This document shows, piece by piece, positions 1 to 10,409 of a stretch of DNA of 64,000 bases. The stretch comes from Schaalia sp. JY-X169. GTDB taxonomy: Bacteria; Actinomycetota; Actinomycetes; Actinomycetales; Actinomycetaceae. Made by a program: the position numbers and the translations under genes. The stretch lies in the NCBI RefSeq assembly GCF_014069575.1, contig NZ_CP059675.1:1054001-1118000 (forward strand). The letters run 5' to 3'. Position 1 is the first letter of the stretch; each line of letters begins with the position of its first letter. Below the pieces are notes generated by a model. That model was not told the DNA's origin and did not search any database. It saw only the letters and a list, made by a program, of their open reading frames with translations.

Positions 1-441
1 CTCACCTCATTTCAGGCGAACCCAACCTGTGGTGATGAGGTGACGTTGGGTGTGGAAGTTGACGACGCCGGGCACATTCACGCGCTTGCTTGGGATGGCA
101 GTGGCTGCTCTATCTCACAGGCATCGCTGTCGATTATGAGTGAGATGGTCGACGGACAGGACCTTGACCTGGTGCGACGTAAGTTCGCCGCGATGGAAGA
201 AATGATGCACTCGCGTGGCAAAGGTGTGGATGAGGAAGTCCTTGATGAACTTGAGGACGCTGCCGCACTCGAGGGAACCTCAATGTTTGCCAACCGGGTG
301 AAGTGCTCACTTCTTGGCTGGTACGCGCTGCGCGATGCTTTGGCGCAAGCAGGAATCGATCTGACAGCAAGTGGTGGCGAGGCCGGATCTGAAGAAGCAG
401 AATCCACGGCCGCGCACGAGCAGACTCAAACAACGAACTGA
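1..441 (+). CDS. sufU: SufU-type Fe-S cluster assembly / sulfur-transfer protein (5' truncated)
   Basis: The frame is open from base 1, so the gene is cut by the window edge and the GTG at 40 is internal. The three SufU/NifU-like zinc-site segments are visible: NPTCGDE (bases 19-39, Cys and Asp ligands), GSGCSIS and RVKCSLLGW. In this family SufU binds zinc and takes persulfide sulfur from the desulfurase SufS for Fe-S cluster assembly in the cytosol. The C-terminal tail after the last Cys segment is Glu/Ala/Thr-rich and probably disordered. sufT follows 13 bases downstream, fitting the end of a suf operon whose other genes lie to the left. Confidence 0.93.
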   Translation, partial: LTSFQANPTCGDEVTLGVEVDDAGHIHALAWDGSGCSISQASLSIMSEMVDGQDLDLVRRKFAAMEEMMHSRGKGVDEEVLDELEDAAALEGTSMFANRVKCSLLGWYALRDALAQAGIDLTASGGEAGSEEAESTAAHEQTQTTN

Positions 442-454
442 GACGGAGGCGAAA

Positions 455-901
455 ATGTCCGACTACAACGCCGCCAACAACCCCATGGCAGCACGTCCGA
501 TCCCGCAAGAGGAACAACCTGTTCAGCAGTTCAAACCCTTTGAACCGCAGCCGAGCCCGGACCAAGCAGGCGTGACGGTTATTGAGAATGGCACGTATCC
601 TGCGGAAGATGTTGTTGAATCGCTCAAGGATGTCATTGACCCGGAACTGGGGATCAATATCGTTGACTTGGGCCTGCTTTATGGCGTGAAGATCAACGAG
701 GACAACTCCGTAGACATCGACATGACGCTGACATCAGCGGCATGTCCTCTTACTGACGTTATTGAACGTCAGGCGCAAATGGTTTTGGGATCGTTCACGG
801 ATGAGGTCCGCATCAACTGGGTGTGGCTGCCGCCGTGGGGCCCCGAGTGCATTACGCCCGATGGTCGCGACCAGCTGAGGGCAATCGGCTTCAACATTTA
901 G
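455..901 (+). CDS. sufT: SufT / MIP18-like (DUF59) Fe-S maturation factor
   Basis: 148 aa from the ATG at 455, chosen because GGAGGC lies just upstream at 445-450. The first 45 residues are a Pro/Gln-rich tail. The rest is a DUF59/MIP18 domain: EDVVESLKDVIDPELGINIVD, then LTSAACPLTDVI with the conserved Cys, then VWLPPWGPE. DUF59 proteins help load Fe-S clusters onto target proteins, and sufT is the usual last gene of actinobacterial suf operons. It follows sufU in the same operon. Its stop at 899-901 is directly followed by the tandem repeats. Confidence 0.92.
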   Translation: MSDYNAANNPMAARPIPQEEQPVQQFKPFEPQPSPDQAGVTVIENGTYPAEDVVESLKDVIDPELGINIVDLGLLYGVKINEDNSVDIDMTLTSAACPLTDVIERQAQMVLGSFTDEVRINWVWLPPWGPECITPDGRDQLRAIGFNI

Positions 902-902
902 A

Positions 903-1018
903 ACCAACGTCGCCGATGTCGACACCAAACCAAGCCAATGTCGCCGATGTCGACACCAAACCAAGCCAATGTCGCCGATGTCGACACCAAACCAAGCCAA
1001 TGTCGCCGATGTCGACAC
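903..1018. repeat. 31-bp tandem repeat array after sufT
   Basis: About 3.7 copies of a 31-bp unit containing GTCGCCGATGTCGACACC; successive copies start at 937, 968 and 999, with a slightly diverged first copy at about 907. The copies are nearly identical. The embedded GTCGAC and CGCCGATGTCG give local dyad symmetry. The array runs straight into the palindromic element at 1019. The same left-hand module occurs once, unamplified, at 53486-53505, so the array looks like a local amplification of part of that dispersed element. There are no unique spacers. Confidence 0.85.
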
Positions 1019-1076
1019 AGGTCGCCGTTGTTTGGGCGAATTGTCGGCGACCTACGCTGACTTTGGCGACCTTGGG
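1019..1076. repeat. Dispersed intergenic palindromic element, copy A
   Basis: AGGTCGCC at 1019-1026 is matched by GGCGACCT at 1046-1053, and a second GGCGACCT lies at 1065-1072 followed by TGGG. A near-identical copy lies at 53506-53563 and a diverged copy (AGGTTGCC/GGCAACCT) at 16880-16958. All three are intergenic. The sequence has no clear T-run, so it resembles a REP/BIME-like element more than a terminator. Function unknown. Confidence 0.7.
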
Positions 1077-1154
1077 CATCGGGGGCCGCAACATTGGCGT
1101 AGCCCAACGCCTGCTCAAACGCCCCCGCCTGCTGCGTTCGGGTGCGGGTTTTGT

Positions 1155-1243
1155 CTAACGGAGCGTGTTTGACAAAGATAACGACGTAATATGTCCTAAA
1201 ATCGGACCAAACGCGCTCCGTTAGGCGGAACGCGCTCCGGTAG
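1155..1243. repeat. 17-bp inverted repeat with a third half-site
   Basis: CTAACGGAGCGTGTTTG (1155-1171) and CAAACGCGCTCCGTTAG (1208-1224) are inverted with one mismatch across a 36-base A+T-richer spacer. A third half-site very like the right arm (ACGCGCTCCGGTAG) ends near 1243. It lies 35-120 bases upstream of the secreted carboxypeptidase gene, so it could be an operator for that gene or a small mobile palindrome. Confidence 0.6.
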
Positions 1244-1277
1244 CAGGTGTAGGACCATGTTTTGATACCCTAACCTT

Positions 1278-3422
1278 ATGACGAGATCTACCTCACATTC
1301 ATGGCGTGGTGTTTCTGCGGGGTTGCTAGCACTAGTGCTCGTGTTCAGTTCGGGCTTCCTTACGGCTGCGTCTGGAGCGGACCTGGAAGGTAGCGGGGTC
1401 GAGGCGCCCGCTACGGGAGACCCCGTCGAGGTCGAAGAAGAGACCCCCGGTTCCGGGGATCCCGGTGAGGGCGACGTGGAGGTGCCCGATACCAGTGGTC
1501 CGGGTACGGAAGTGCCGGGCGACGGCGACGGCGAGGGCGACGGCGAGGGCGACGGCGAGGGCGACGGCCCTCCAGATGGTGGCGGTGCGGAAGTGCCAGA
1601 ACCTGCTCCGGAGCCATCAGAGCCAGTGGAGGCTTCAGAAACCTCGGGGAAGAGCGCGCTTCCGCCGGCGCCGGGTTTGCACCGCATCTTCGGCCAGAAC
1701 CGCTACGCAACTGCGGTTGCGCTCTCGGCCTCCACCTATCCAGATGGCGCGGACACAGTGGTAATTGCATCTGGTGCTTCCTTTCCGGACGGATTGGCTG
1801 CGGCACCTTTGGCTGCGAAGCTCCAAGCACCGCTGCTCCTCACCCCCGCGTCGCGCCTTGACCCAGGAGCCGCAGCAGAGATTCGCCGTCTTCAGCCGGC
1901 TCAGGTGATTGTGGTTGGTGGAACAGGAGCTGTCAGCGCCACAGTCGTGAACGAACTGCAGGTCCTGGCAAAGAGTGTGACTCGGTTGGGTGGAGCCAAC
2001 CGCTACGAAACTGCCCAGAAGATCGCTCAGTTTGGCTGGCCCGAAGGGTCCTCAGACATCGTAGTTGCTACTGGAGCGCAGTACGCGGATGCGCTGTCAG
2101 CCAGCCCCGTCGCCAGCATCCTTGACGCACCACTTGTGCTGGTGCCAACCGCTACTGGAACGGGACTGGTCCCGGCGCAAACCGTGCTGCGGGGGAGTGG
2201 GGCAACCACGATTCACATTGCCGGCGGAACCGGAGCCGTATCGAATGCAGTGGTGAGCGCGCTGGTGAGATCTACTGCAGTCAACACCGTGCGCTACGGG
2301 GGTGCCGATAGATATGAAACTTCTGCACTCCTCATCAAAGCGCACTTCACGACAGGGACCCCGGCAATCTACTGGGCCAGTGGTCAGAACTTCCCGGATG
2401 CAATAGCCGGAGCAGCTGCTGCGGGTGCGACAAAGTCTGCCCTAGCACTGTCCAAACAACAGTGTGTTCCACCAGCGGTTTCCCAGCAGTCGAAGAGGTT
2501 GGGTGCCTCTAGCAGTGTCACACTCGGCGGGCCCGCGGTGCTTTCAGACAGCGTCCTGCAGGGACTGGAGTGCTTCGCCAGCACTCCGGCTCCAACAATC
2601 TCGGGGACAGCCAAGGTGGGGTCAACTCTGACTGCGTCAACTAAGGCTTGGTCTCCGCAACCGTCCTCGTACACCTACCAGTGGTATCGGGGTGGATCCG
2701 CGATACCTTCTGCGACTGCCACAACCTACAGACTGGTGAAGGCTGACGGTGGAAAGGCCGTCTCCGTACGGGTAACAGGAAGACTGTCGGGACTGGCCCC
2801 CACAACGGTTGCTAGCAAAGCGGTGACCGTTTTCGATCCGGCGTCAGTGACTGACCCCAACTCAACTCTTGTCTTGGTGAACAAGAAGAACCCCTTGAAG
2901 CCGCTGCGGTTTGCGCCCTCGGACCTCTATCACCCGAATGTGCCCAATAGCAACAACCATCCGATGAAGTACGTGGCTGGTAAGGCTTTGGAGAACATGG
3001 TGGCTGGAGCTCGTGGTGCGGGCTATTCCCTGTACTTGATGAGTGGGTACAGGAGCTACACGACGCAGCAGTACCTGTTTGACAGCTATGTGAGAAGCAG
3101 CGGGCGGGCTGCAGCCGAAACGTTCTCAGCTCGCCCCGGCTACTCGGAACATCAGACTGGCCTTGCCGCAGACATCTACGCGCACGGCTACTGTCAGGGT
3201 TCCTGTTTTGGCGGAACTGCGCCCGGACAGTGGCTGCGAAACAACGCGCACAAGTACGGATACATTCTGCGTTACGACCAGGGCAAACAGCACATCGTTG
3301 GATACATCTACGAGCCCTGGCACTTCCGCTACGTCGGCGTCGAGGTCGCGACGAACATGCGGAACCGGGGGATAACCACCCTTGAGCAGTACCTGGGTTA
3401 CCCGGCGGCCCCGACCTACTGA
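1278..3422 (+). CDS. Secreted CWB2-repeat protein with VanY-type D-alanyl-D-alanine carboxypeptidase domain
   Basis: 714 aa. Signal peptide about residues 1-34 (hydrophobic GLLALVLVFSSGFLTAA, likely cut after ASG). Residues 35-125 are acidic and Gly/Pro-rich, with a GDGEGDGE-type repeat. Three CWB2-type cell-wall-binding repeats follow at about 133-440, each starting RxxGxxRYxT. Next is a short beta-rich Ig-like module (about 442-520, containing YQWYRGG). The C-terminal VanY/DacB-like peptidase at about 545-714 has zinc motifs SEHQTGLAADI and EPWHFRYVG. The protein probably trims peptidoglycan stem peptides outside the cell while held to the wall by the CWB2 repeats. The start follows TACCCT (1266-1271) by six bases, as in a leaderless transcript. 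Confidence 0.9.
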   Translation: MTRSTSHSWRGVSAGLLALVLVFSSGFLTAASGADLEGSGVEAPATGDPVEVEEETPGSGDPGEGDVEVPDTSGPGTEVPGDGDGEGDGEGDGEGDGPPDGGGAEVPEPAPEPSEPVEASETSGKSALPPAPGLHRIFGQNRYATAVALSASTYPDGADTVVIASGASFPDGLAAAPLAAKLQAPLLLTPASRLDPGAAAEIRRLQPAQVIVVGGTGAVSATVVNELQVLAKSVTRLGGANRYETAQKIAQFGWPEGSSDIVVATGAQYADALSASPVASILDAPLVLVPTATGTGLVPAQTVLRGSGATTIHIAGGTGAVSNAVVSALVRSTAVNTVRYGGADRYETSALLIKAHFTTGTPAIYWASGQNFPDAIAGAAAAGATKSALALSKQQCVPPAVSQQSKRLGASSSVTLGGPAVLSDSVLQGLECFASTPAPTISGTAKVGSTLTASTKAWSPQPSSYTYQWYRGGSAIPSATATTYRLVKADGGKAVSVRVTGRLSGLAPTTVASKAVTVFDPASVTDPNSTLVLVNKKNPLKPLRFAPSDLYHPNVPNSNNHPMKYVAGKALENMVAGARGAGYSLYLMSGYRSYTTQQYLFDSYVRSSGRAAAETFSARPGYSEHQTGLAADIYAHGYCQGSCFGGTAPGQWLRNNAHKYGYILRYDQGKQHIVGYIYEPWHFRYVGVEVATNMRNRGITTLEQYLGYPAAPTY

Positions 3423-3457
3423 GTCACGAGCTGCCTTCGGGTGCGGGTGGGCGGGTG

Positions 3458-5567
<2,110 letters not shown>

Positions 5568-5651
5568 TGTGCCTGGTTCCACCATGGAACCAACAAGGGC
5601 TGTGAGGGAAGACGCGTCTGAACGGCCACATGTCTTCGGTAGAATCACGTG

Positions 5652-7262
5652 GTGATAAGCGTCCAAGATTTTTCTCTCCGTATTGGTGCTAGAGAACTGA
5701 TTAATCAGGTCTCTTTTTCTGTGGGCGCTGGTGCACGGGTTGGCCTGGTGGGTCGAAATGGCGCAGGAAAAACCACCATGATGCGCCTTCTTGCGGGTGA
5801 ACCGGACAACGGGTCGGCTGAGTCGACAGGGAAAATCAGTCGCACAGGTGAGATCGGCTACTTGCCCCAGGACACAACTGAGGGTGACCTGGAGCAAACC
5901 GCCCAGGAACGTATTCTCTCCGTCCGAGGCATTGACGCACTTCTGAACCGTATCCGCAAGGCTGAACGTGAAATGTCCACAGCCACCGGCGCCAAACAGG
6001 TCAAGGCAATGGAACGCTACGTGCGCCTTGACGAGGAGTTCACCCAAAAGGGCGGTTGGGCAGCCAACGCTCAAGCGGCCCAAATCGCTTCTGCCCTCAA
6101 GCTGGATGAACGCATCCTTGCCCAGCCCCTCCACACTCTTTCCGGCGGACAGCGCCGCCGCGTTGAACTGTCACGGGTGCTCTTTTCTGAAGCAGACACG
6201 TTGCTTCTAGATGAGCCAACCAACCACTTGGATCACGACTCCATCATCTGGCTGCGGGACTGGCTGAAAACATACTCGGGTGCACTAATTGTCATCAGTC
6301 ACGACGTCGGTTTGGTTAGAGACGTCGTCAATCAGGTGTTTTACCTGGATGCCAACCGCGCGGAGATTGAGATCTACCGGATGGGCTGGGATGCCTACCT
6401 GAAGACGAGGGCGGACGATGAGCGCCGCCGTCGTAAAGAACGCCAGAATGCACTGCGTAAAGCAGAGGTCCTGGAAGCTCAGGGCACCAAGATGCGGGCA
6501 AAAGCAACCAAGGCGGTGGCCGCCCAGCAGATGTTGCGCAGAGCTGCCGAACTTCGCGAGGCAGCCGGGCAGGAACGGGCAGCTGAGAAGGTTGCGAGGC
6601 TTCGCTTCCCAGACCCTGCCCCCTGTGGCAAGGTGCCTTTGACGGCGGAACACCTCTCGAAGTCGTACGGCTCCCTAGAGGTTTTCACCGACGTTGACCT
6701 GGCGATTGACCGCGGGGCGAAGGTCGTTATCCTCGGTGAGAACGGCGCGGGTAAAACCACACTTCTGCGCATTCTTGCCGGCCTTGAAACCCCTGATTTG
6801 GGCGAGGTCGTGCCCGGGTACGGGTTGAAGCTTGGGTATTACGCTCAGGAGCATGAAACCCTGGATCCGCAGCGGACCGTGGAAGAAAACATGCGTTCTG
6901 CGGCCCCCGAGCTGGATGACACGCAGTTGCGGTCCGTCCTGGGGCAGTTCCTCTTCGCCGCCGACGACATCCAGAAACCGGTAGGGGTTCTCTCCGGTGG
7001 GGAGAAGACACGGCTTGCGCTTGCCACCCTGGTTGTTTCAGCCGCCAACGTACTCCTGCTTGATGAGCCGACCAACAACCTGGATCCCGCATCACGCGAA
7101 GAGGTGCTTGCTGCGCTGGATTCGTTCGAGGGCGCAGTTGTCCTCGTCAGCCACGACCCTGGAGCGGTGTCGGCGCTGCACCCGGACCGTGTCCTGCTTC
7201 TGCCGGATGGCGACGAAGACCTGTGGGATGACAGCTACCTGGAACTGGTGGAGGTGCGCTAG
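5652..7262 (+). CDS. ABC-F family ATPase (ribosome-associated type)
   Basis: 536 aa, two ABC domains and no membrane segments. Domain 1 (about 1-245): Walker A GRNGAGKTTM, signature LSGGQRRRVE, Walker B LLLDEPTNHLD. A charged Arg/Lys/Glu/Ala helical linker covers about 240-320. Domain 2 (about 325-525): GENGAGKTTL, LSGGEKTRLA, LLLDEPTNNLD. ABC-F proteins act on the ribosome; some are housekeeping factors and some protect against antibiotics, and the sequence does not decide which this is. TAGAAT at 5640-5645 then six bases then GTG at 5652 favours this GTG over the adjacent one at 5649 and suggests a leaderless mRNA. Confidence 0.92.
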   Translation: MISVQDFSLRIGARELINQVSFSVGAGARVGLVGRNGAGKTTMMRLLAGEPDNGSAESTGKISRTGEIGYLPQDTTEGDLEQTAQERILSVRGIDALLNRIRKAEREMSTATGAKQVKAMERYVRLDEEFTQKGGWAANAQAAQIASALKLDERILAQPLHTLSGGQRRRVELSRVLFSEADTLLLDEPTNHLDHDSIIWLRDWLKTYSGALIVISHDVGLVRDVVNQVFYLDANRAEIEIYRMGWDAYLKTRADDERRRRKERQNALRKAEVLEAQGTKMRAKATKAVAAQQMLRRAAELREAAGQERAAEKVARLRFPDPAPCGKVPLTAEHLSKSYGSLEVFTDVDLAIDRGAKVVILGENGAGKTTLLRILAGLETPDLGEVVPGYGLKLGYYAQEHETLDPQRTVEENMRSAAPELDDTQLRSVLGQFLFAADDIQKPVGVLSGGEKTRLALATLVVSAANVLLLDEPTNNLDPASREEVLAALDSFEGAVVLVSHDPGAVSALHPDRVLLLPDGDEDLWDDSYLELVEVR

Positions 7263-7534
7263 AGCGTTTCGTCCTCGTCCAGTCCTATTCCGGTGGACTT
7301 CGACTCTAGTGGCTGCTGGGAAGCCAGGAACTCCGCGAGCGGCCTTGTGCTCTGCGGAAAGTCACGGTAGCCCAGATACTTCTCTAGGGTGACGCGGTGT
7401 TCATCGCAGGTCAACCAGTTTTTGGGGCGCCCGAACGGTAGCGTGGGGTTAGACCAGGTGATCGCAAAGGTTGCCGCATTTTCGCATCCCCGATTAGAGC
7501 ACACCAGGTCTTTTGGTCCACGGCCCAGAGCCAT
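7259..7534 (-). CDS. Conserved small actinobacterial protein with Cys/His residues
   Basis: 91 aa from the ATG at 7534, which has GGAAGG upstream; an in-frame TTG at 7552 is less likely. It contains LVCSNRGCENAATFAITWSN, then LTCDEHRVTLEKYL, a CxxxxC...CxxH pattern that could bind a metal. Similar small proteins are widespread in Actinobacteria, sometimes labelled acetone carboxylase without good reason. The C-terminal end is acidic (DEDETL). It overlaps the stop of the ABC-F gene by four bases in convergent orientation and is divergent from sixA. Function unknown. Confidence 0.75.
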   Translation of the reverse strand: MALGRGPKDLVCSNRGCENAATFAITWSNPTLPFGRPKNWLTCDEHRVTLEKYLGYRDFPQSTRPLAEFLASQQPLESKSTGIGLDEDETL

Positions 7535-7578
7535 CGCGCACTTCCTTCCCAACGGATGCCAACCACTACAATAGCGTC

Positions 7579-8088
7579 ATGTCCACACACAGAGTCGTTA
7601 TAGTTCGCCACGCAAAAGCCGTTTCCTATTCTCCAGGAACAGACGCCAAACGCCCACTCGCAGATTCGGGGCGTGCCCAGGCCCAGGAACTGGGACGCAA
7701 GTTATCCGCAGTGATCAAGGCGGCAGACACGGTGTTCGTTTCCCCTGCCCTCAGGGCGCAGGAAACCTGGCAGAACATGGCCAAGGGCGCCGGGCTCACG
7801 GAAGAAACGATGCCGGAAGTTATCACGGATGAAGTCATTTATAGTGGCTCATCAATGCAGATGATGGAAGCGGTGCGCATGGGGTCGAACGGGATCACTT
7901 CCATCCTGGTTGGCCACGAGCCAACCGTGTCATCACTTGCGGTGCTACTTACCAAGGATGGGCAGGCATCCGAGGTCGAGGTGGGAATGCCGACTGGTTC
8001 TGCCGCGATTGTGGAGTGGGAGCGCGATTGGAAAGAGTGGCATTCCCACTGTGCGATCCTGGCGGACTTCGTCCACGTCCGCCACTAG
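7579..8088 (+). CDS. sixA: SixA-like phosphohistidine phosphatase (histidine phosphatase superfamily)
   Basis: 169 aa. The N-terminal VVIVRHAKAVSY carries the RHG/RHA catalytic His, and LVGHEPTVSSLAV holds the second conserved His. Short single-domain members of this family remove phosphate from phosphohistidine proteins or small substrates; the target here is unknown. The start is set by TACAAT at 7567-7572 followed by six bases and ATG, a leaderless arrangement. The last four bases overlap the end of the convergent serB. Confidence 0.87.
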   Translation: MSTHRVVIVRHAKAVSYSPGTDAKRPLADSGRAQAQELGRKLSAVIKAADTVFVSPALRAQETWQNMAKGAGLTEETMPEVITDEVIYSGSSMQMMEAVRMGSNGITSILVGHEPTVSSLAVLLTKDGQASEVEVGMPTGSAAIVEWERDWKEWHSHCAILADFVHVRH

Positions 8089-8948
8089 GGAAGACTGTGG
8101 CCCAGAAGCCCGACCACTGCATCGAGTCTTCGCAGGTCAAGCCTGCTTGAAGTCGCTTCACGCACAGCAGGTTTCGCGCAAAACGCCACGCCCATTCCCG
8201 CACTACGAAGCATGGCAATATCGTTAGAGCCATCCCCGGCCGCGACCACGAGTCCTGGCTGCCCGCCACTCCAAGTGTTGAGTGCGTCAACTTTGGCCCG
8301 CGCATCTACCACTGGGCCAACAGTGCGTCCGGTCAGCACGCCGCCGTCAACCTCAAGGCGGTTGGCCAGGAGGAAATCGATGCCGAGGGCATCAGCCAGA
8401 GGGCCCAACACCTCCGCGAAGCCACCCGAGACTACACCGAATTTTGCGCCCACCTCATGTGCCCAGATAATCAGGTCACCGGCCCCGGGCATAAGGGAGA
8501 GACTTGCCCCGACGTCCTCGATCGCTGTTGCAGGCAATCCGGCCAGCAGATTGACACGTCGGCGCAAAGACTGGGAAAAGTCGATTTCGCCGCGCATCGC
8601 AGCTGCGGTAATTGCTTCGACCTCATCGCGTACCCCGGCAAGTTCCGCCAACTCATCGATGACCTCACCCTCAAGGAGGGTCGAGTCCGCATCGGTCATG
8701 ACCAGGGTTGGGAAGGTATCTGCCAGTTCGGGCCCAACACACGACTTCCCGACGGGTTCCAGCCGTTCAGCGGGGACGTGGATTTGTTCGAGGGCAGATG
8801 CCTCAACAGACCACCAGCCTCGCCCCGTGGCGGCGACCTTAGAAAGTGCAAGGGGAACTTCGCCCTCGTACAAAAGCCAGGACTGGGGGCAAGGAAAAGC
8901 GGCCGCCCCGCTATGTGCTGCGGGAACGACCGCTTCTTGTGGACTCAT
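8085..8948 (-). CDS. serB: Phosphoserine phosphatase
   Basis: 287 aa. The HAD core starts at about residue 80 with VMTDADSTLLEGEVIDELA (the DxDST nucleophile motif). FGVVSGGFAEVL (motif II) and VAAGDGSNDIAMLRSAGMGVAF (motif IV) follow. The protein releases L-serine from phosphoserine, the last step of serine synthesis. The first 75 residues are a poorly conserved N-terminal domain, as in many actinobacterial SerB proteins. TAACCT (8955-8960, minus strand), six bases, then ATG suggests a leaderless transcript. Confidence 0.92.
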   Translation of the reverse strand: MSPQEAVVPAAHSGAAAFPCPQSWLLYEGEVPLALSKVAATGRGWWSVEASALEQIHVPAERLEPVGKSCVGPELADTFPTLVMTDADSTLLEGEVIDELAELAGVRDEVEAITAAAMRGEIDFSQSLRRRVNLLAGLPATAIEDVGASLSLMPGAGDLIIWAHEVGAKFGVVSGGFAEVLGPLADALGIDFLLANRLEVDGGVLTGRTVGPVVDARAKVDALNTWSGGQPGLVVAAGDGSNDIAMLRSAGMGVAFCAKPAVREATSSRLDLRRLDAVVGLLGHSLP

Positions 8949-8974
8949 GGTCCTAGGTTACAAAGTTCAACTGA

Positions 8975-10213
8975 TTATGCGGTGACGATGGCATCCTTCG
9001 GGACGACTGTGATGCCGGACTCAGTAACGGTGAACCCGCGGCTCAGGTCCAGTTCCCGGTCGAATCCGATCGACGCATTCTCTTCGACCACAACATTCTT
9101 GTCCACAATGGCGCGGTTGATGCGTGCCCTGCGGTTGATGATGGTGTTGTGCATGATCACCGAGTCGGAGACCTGCGCCCACGAGTGGACAGCCACCTTG
9201 GGGGAGAGCACCGAACGGGAGACTTCGGCGCCCGAGACGATTACGGCCTCGGAAACCAGCGAGTCGACAGCGTGACCCATGCGTGAACCCTGGTCGCCGT
9301 GAACAAACTTTGCCGGTGGCAACGCGTCGGCTTGGCCGGTTAGCAATGGCCAGTCGTAGTTGTAGAGGTTGAAGATTGGGACGACACTGATGAGGTCCAT
9401 ATTTGCGTCGTAGTAGGCGTCCAGTGTGCCGACGTCACGCCAGTAGCTGCGGTCGCGCTCTGTTGACCCGGGCACCACGTTGTCCTTGAAGTCGTAGACA
9501 GCGCATTCGCCACGGTCGACGAAGTAGGGGACGATGTCCCCGCCCATGTCGTGCTTTGAGTCGGGGTTTGCGGCATCTTTCCGCAGTGCCTCAATCAACG
9601 CCGAAGTGTTGAAGACATAGTTGCCCATGGATGCGAGGACGACACTGGGGTCGTCCTCTAGGCCCTCAGCGTTCTTCGGCTTCTCCAGGAACTCATCGAC
9701 CATGCCATCTTTCTCTTTGATGACACCAAACTGATCGGCAAGTTCGATGGGCTGGCGGATCCCCGCAATCGTGGCGGGTGCGCCGGAAGCAATGTGGTAC
9801 TCCACCATCTGGCTGAAGTCCATACGGTAGATGTTGTCGGCGCCGGTGATAACGACGTAGTCGGGGCGCTCATCGTAAACAATGTTCAAGGACTGGTAAA
9901 TCGCGTCCGCTGAGCCGAGGTACCAGTGGGGCCCGCGTCTTTGCTGGGCCGGCATTGGTGCCACAAAGTTACCCAGCAGGCCCGACAGGCGCCACGAGCG
10001 CGCGATGTGAGTGTCTAGGGAGTGGGATTTGTACTGCGTGAGGACCACTATCTTCAGATAGCCGGAGTTGACCATATTTGAAAGAGAGAAGTCAATGAGG
10101 CGGTAGCTACCGCCAAAGGGGACCGCTGGTTTCGCGCGGTCCTCAGTAAGGGGCATCAGCCGTTTGCCTTCGCCGCCTGCCAACACAATTGCCAGAGTTC
10201 GCTTCATCGCCAT
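8975..10213 (-). CDS. glgC: Glucose-1-phosphate adenylyltransferase
   Basis: 412 aa. The nucleotidyltransferase domain starts with [29 protein letters not shown] and continues through the substrate segment FLEKPKN. A left-handed beta-helix C-terminus (about 290-412) carries VVEENASIG-type hexapeptides. It makes ADP-glucose from glucose-1-phosphate and ATP for glycogen and alpha-glucan synthesis. It is divergent from glgA, the next enzyme, across about 200 bases, the common actinobacterial arrangement. The ATG at 10213 lies seven bases after TAGGCT; the ATG at 10207 is a close alternative. Confidence 0.96.
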   Translation of the reverse strand: MAMKRTLAIVLAGGEGKRLMPLTEDRAKPAVPFGGSYRLIDFSLSNMVNSGYLKIVVLTQYKSHSLDTHIARSWRLSGLLGNFVAPMPAQQRRGPHWYLGSADAIYQSLNIVYDERPDYVVITGADNIYRMDFSQMVEYHIASGAPATIAGIRQPIELADQFGVIKEKDGMVDEFLEKPKNAEGLEDDPSVVLASMGNYVFNTSALIEALRKDAANPDSKHDMGGDIVPYFVDRGECAVYDFKDNVVPGSTERDRSYWRDVGTLDAYYDANMDLISVVPIFNLYNYDWPLLTGQADALPPAKFVHGDQGSRMGHAVDSLVSEAVIVSGAEVSRSVLSPKVAVHSWAQVSDSVIMHNTIINRRARINRAIVDKNVVVEENASIGFDRELDLSRGFTVTESGITVVPKDAIVTA

Positions 10214-10409
10214 GTGTCATAGCCTACCGTCTGTTTCAGACCTGGGAGCTATTTTTGCAGTGTCGCAAGACTTCTTGACCCCATTTCCTTCGCAACTCGG
10301 CATTTCTTCTTTCGCGGCTCGGTATTTCACGGTTTCGAGGGCGGCGCTAGGTATGCTGGTAGCTGGGCCCAAGGGTGTGGCCCGTCCCGCCGGATTAAGG
10401 ATTTCAGCA

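Noticed and set aside
903-1018. 31-bp repeats as a CRISPR array
   Set aside because: The repeats are directly adjoining with no unique spacers, and no cas genes are present.
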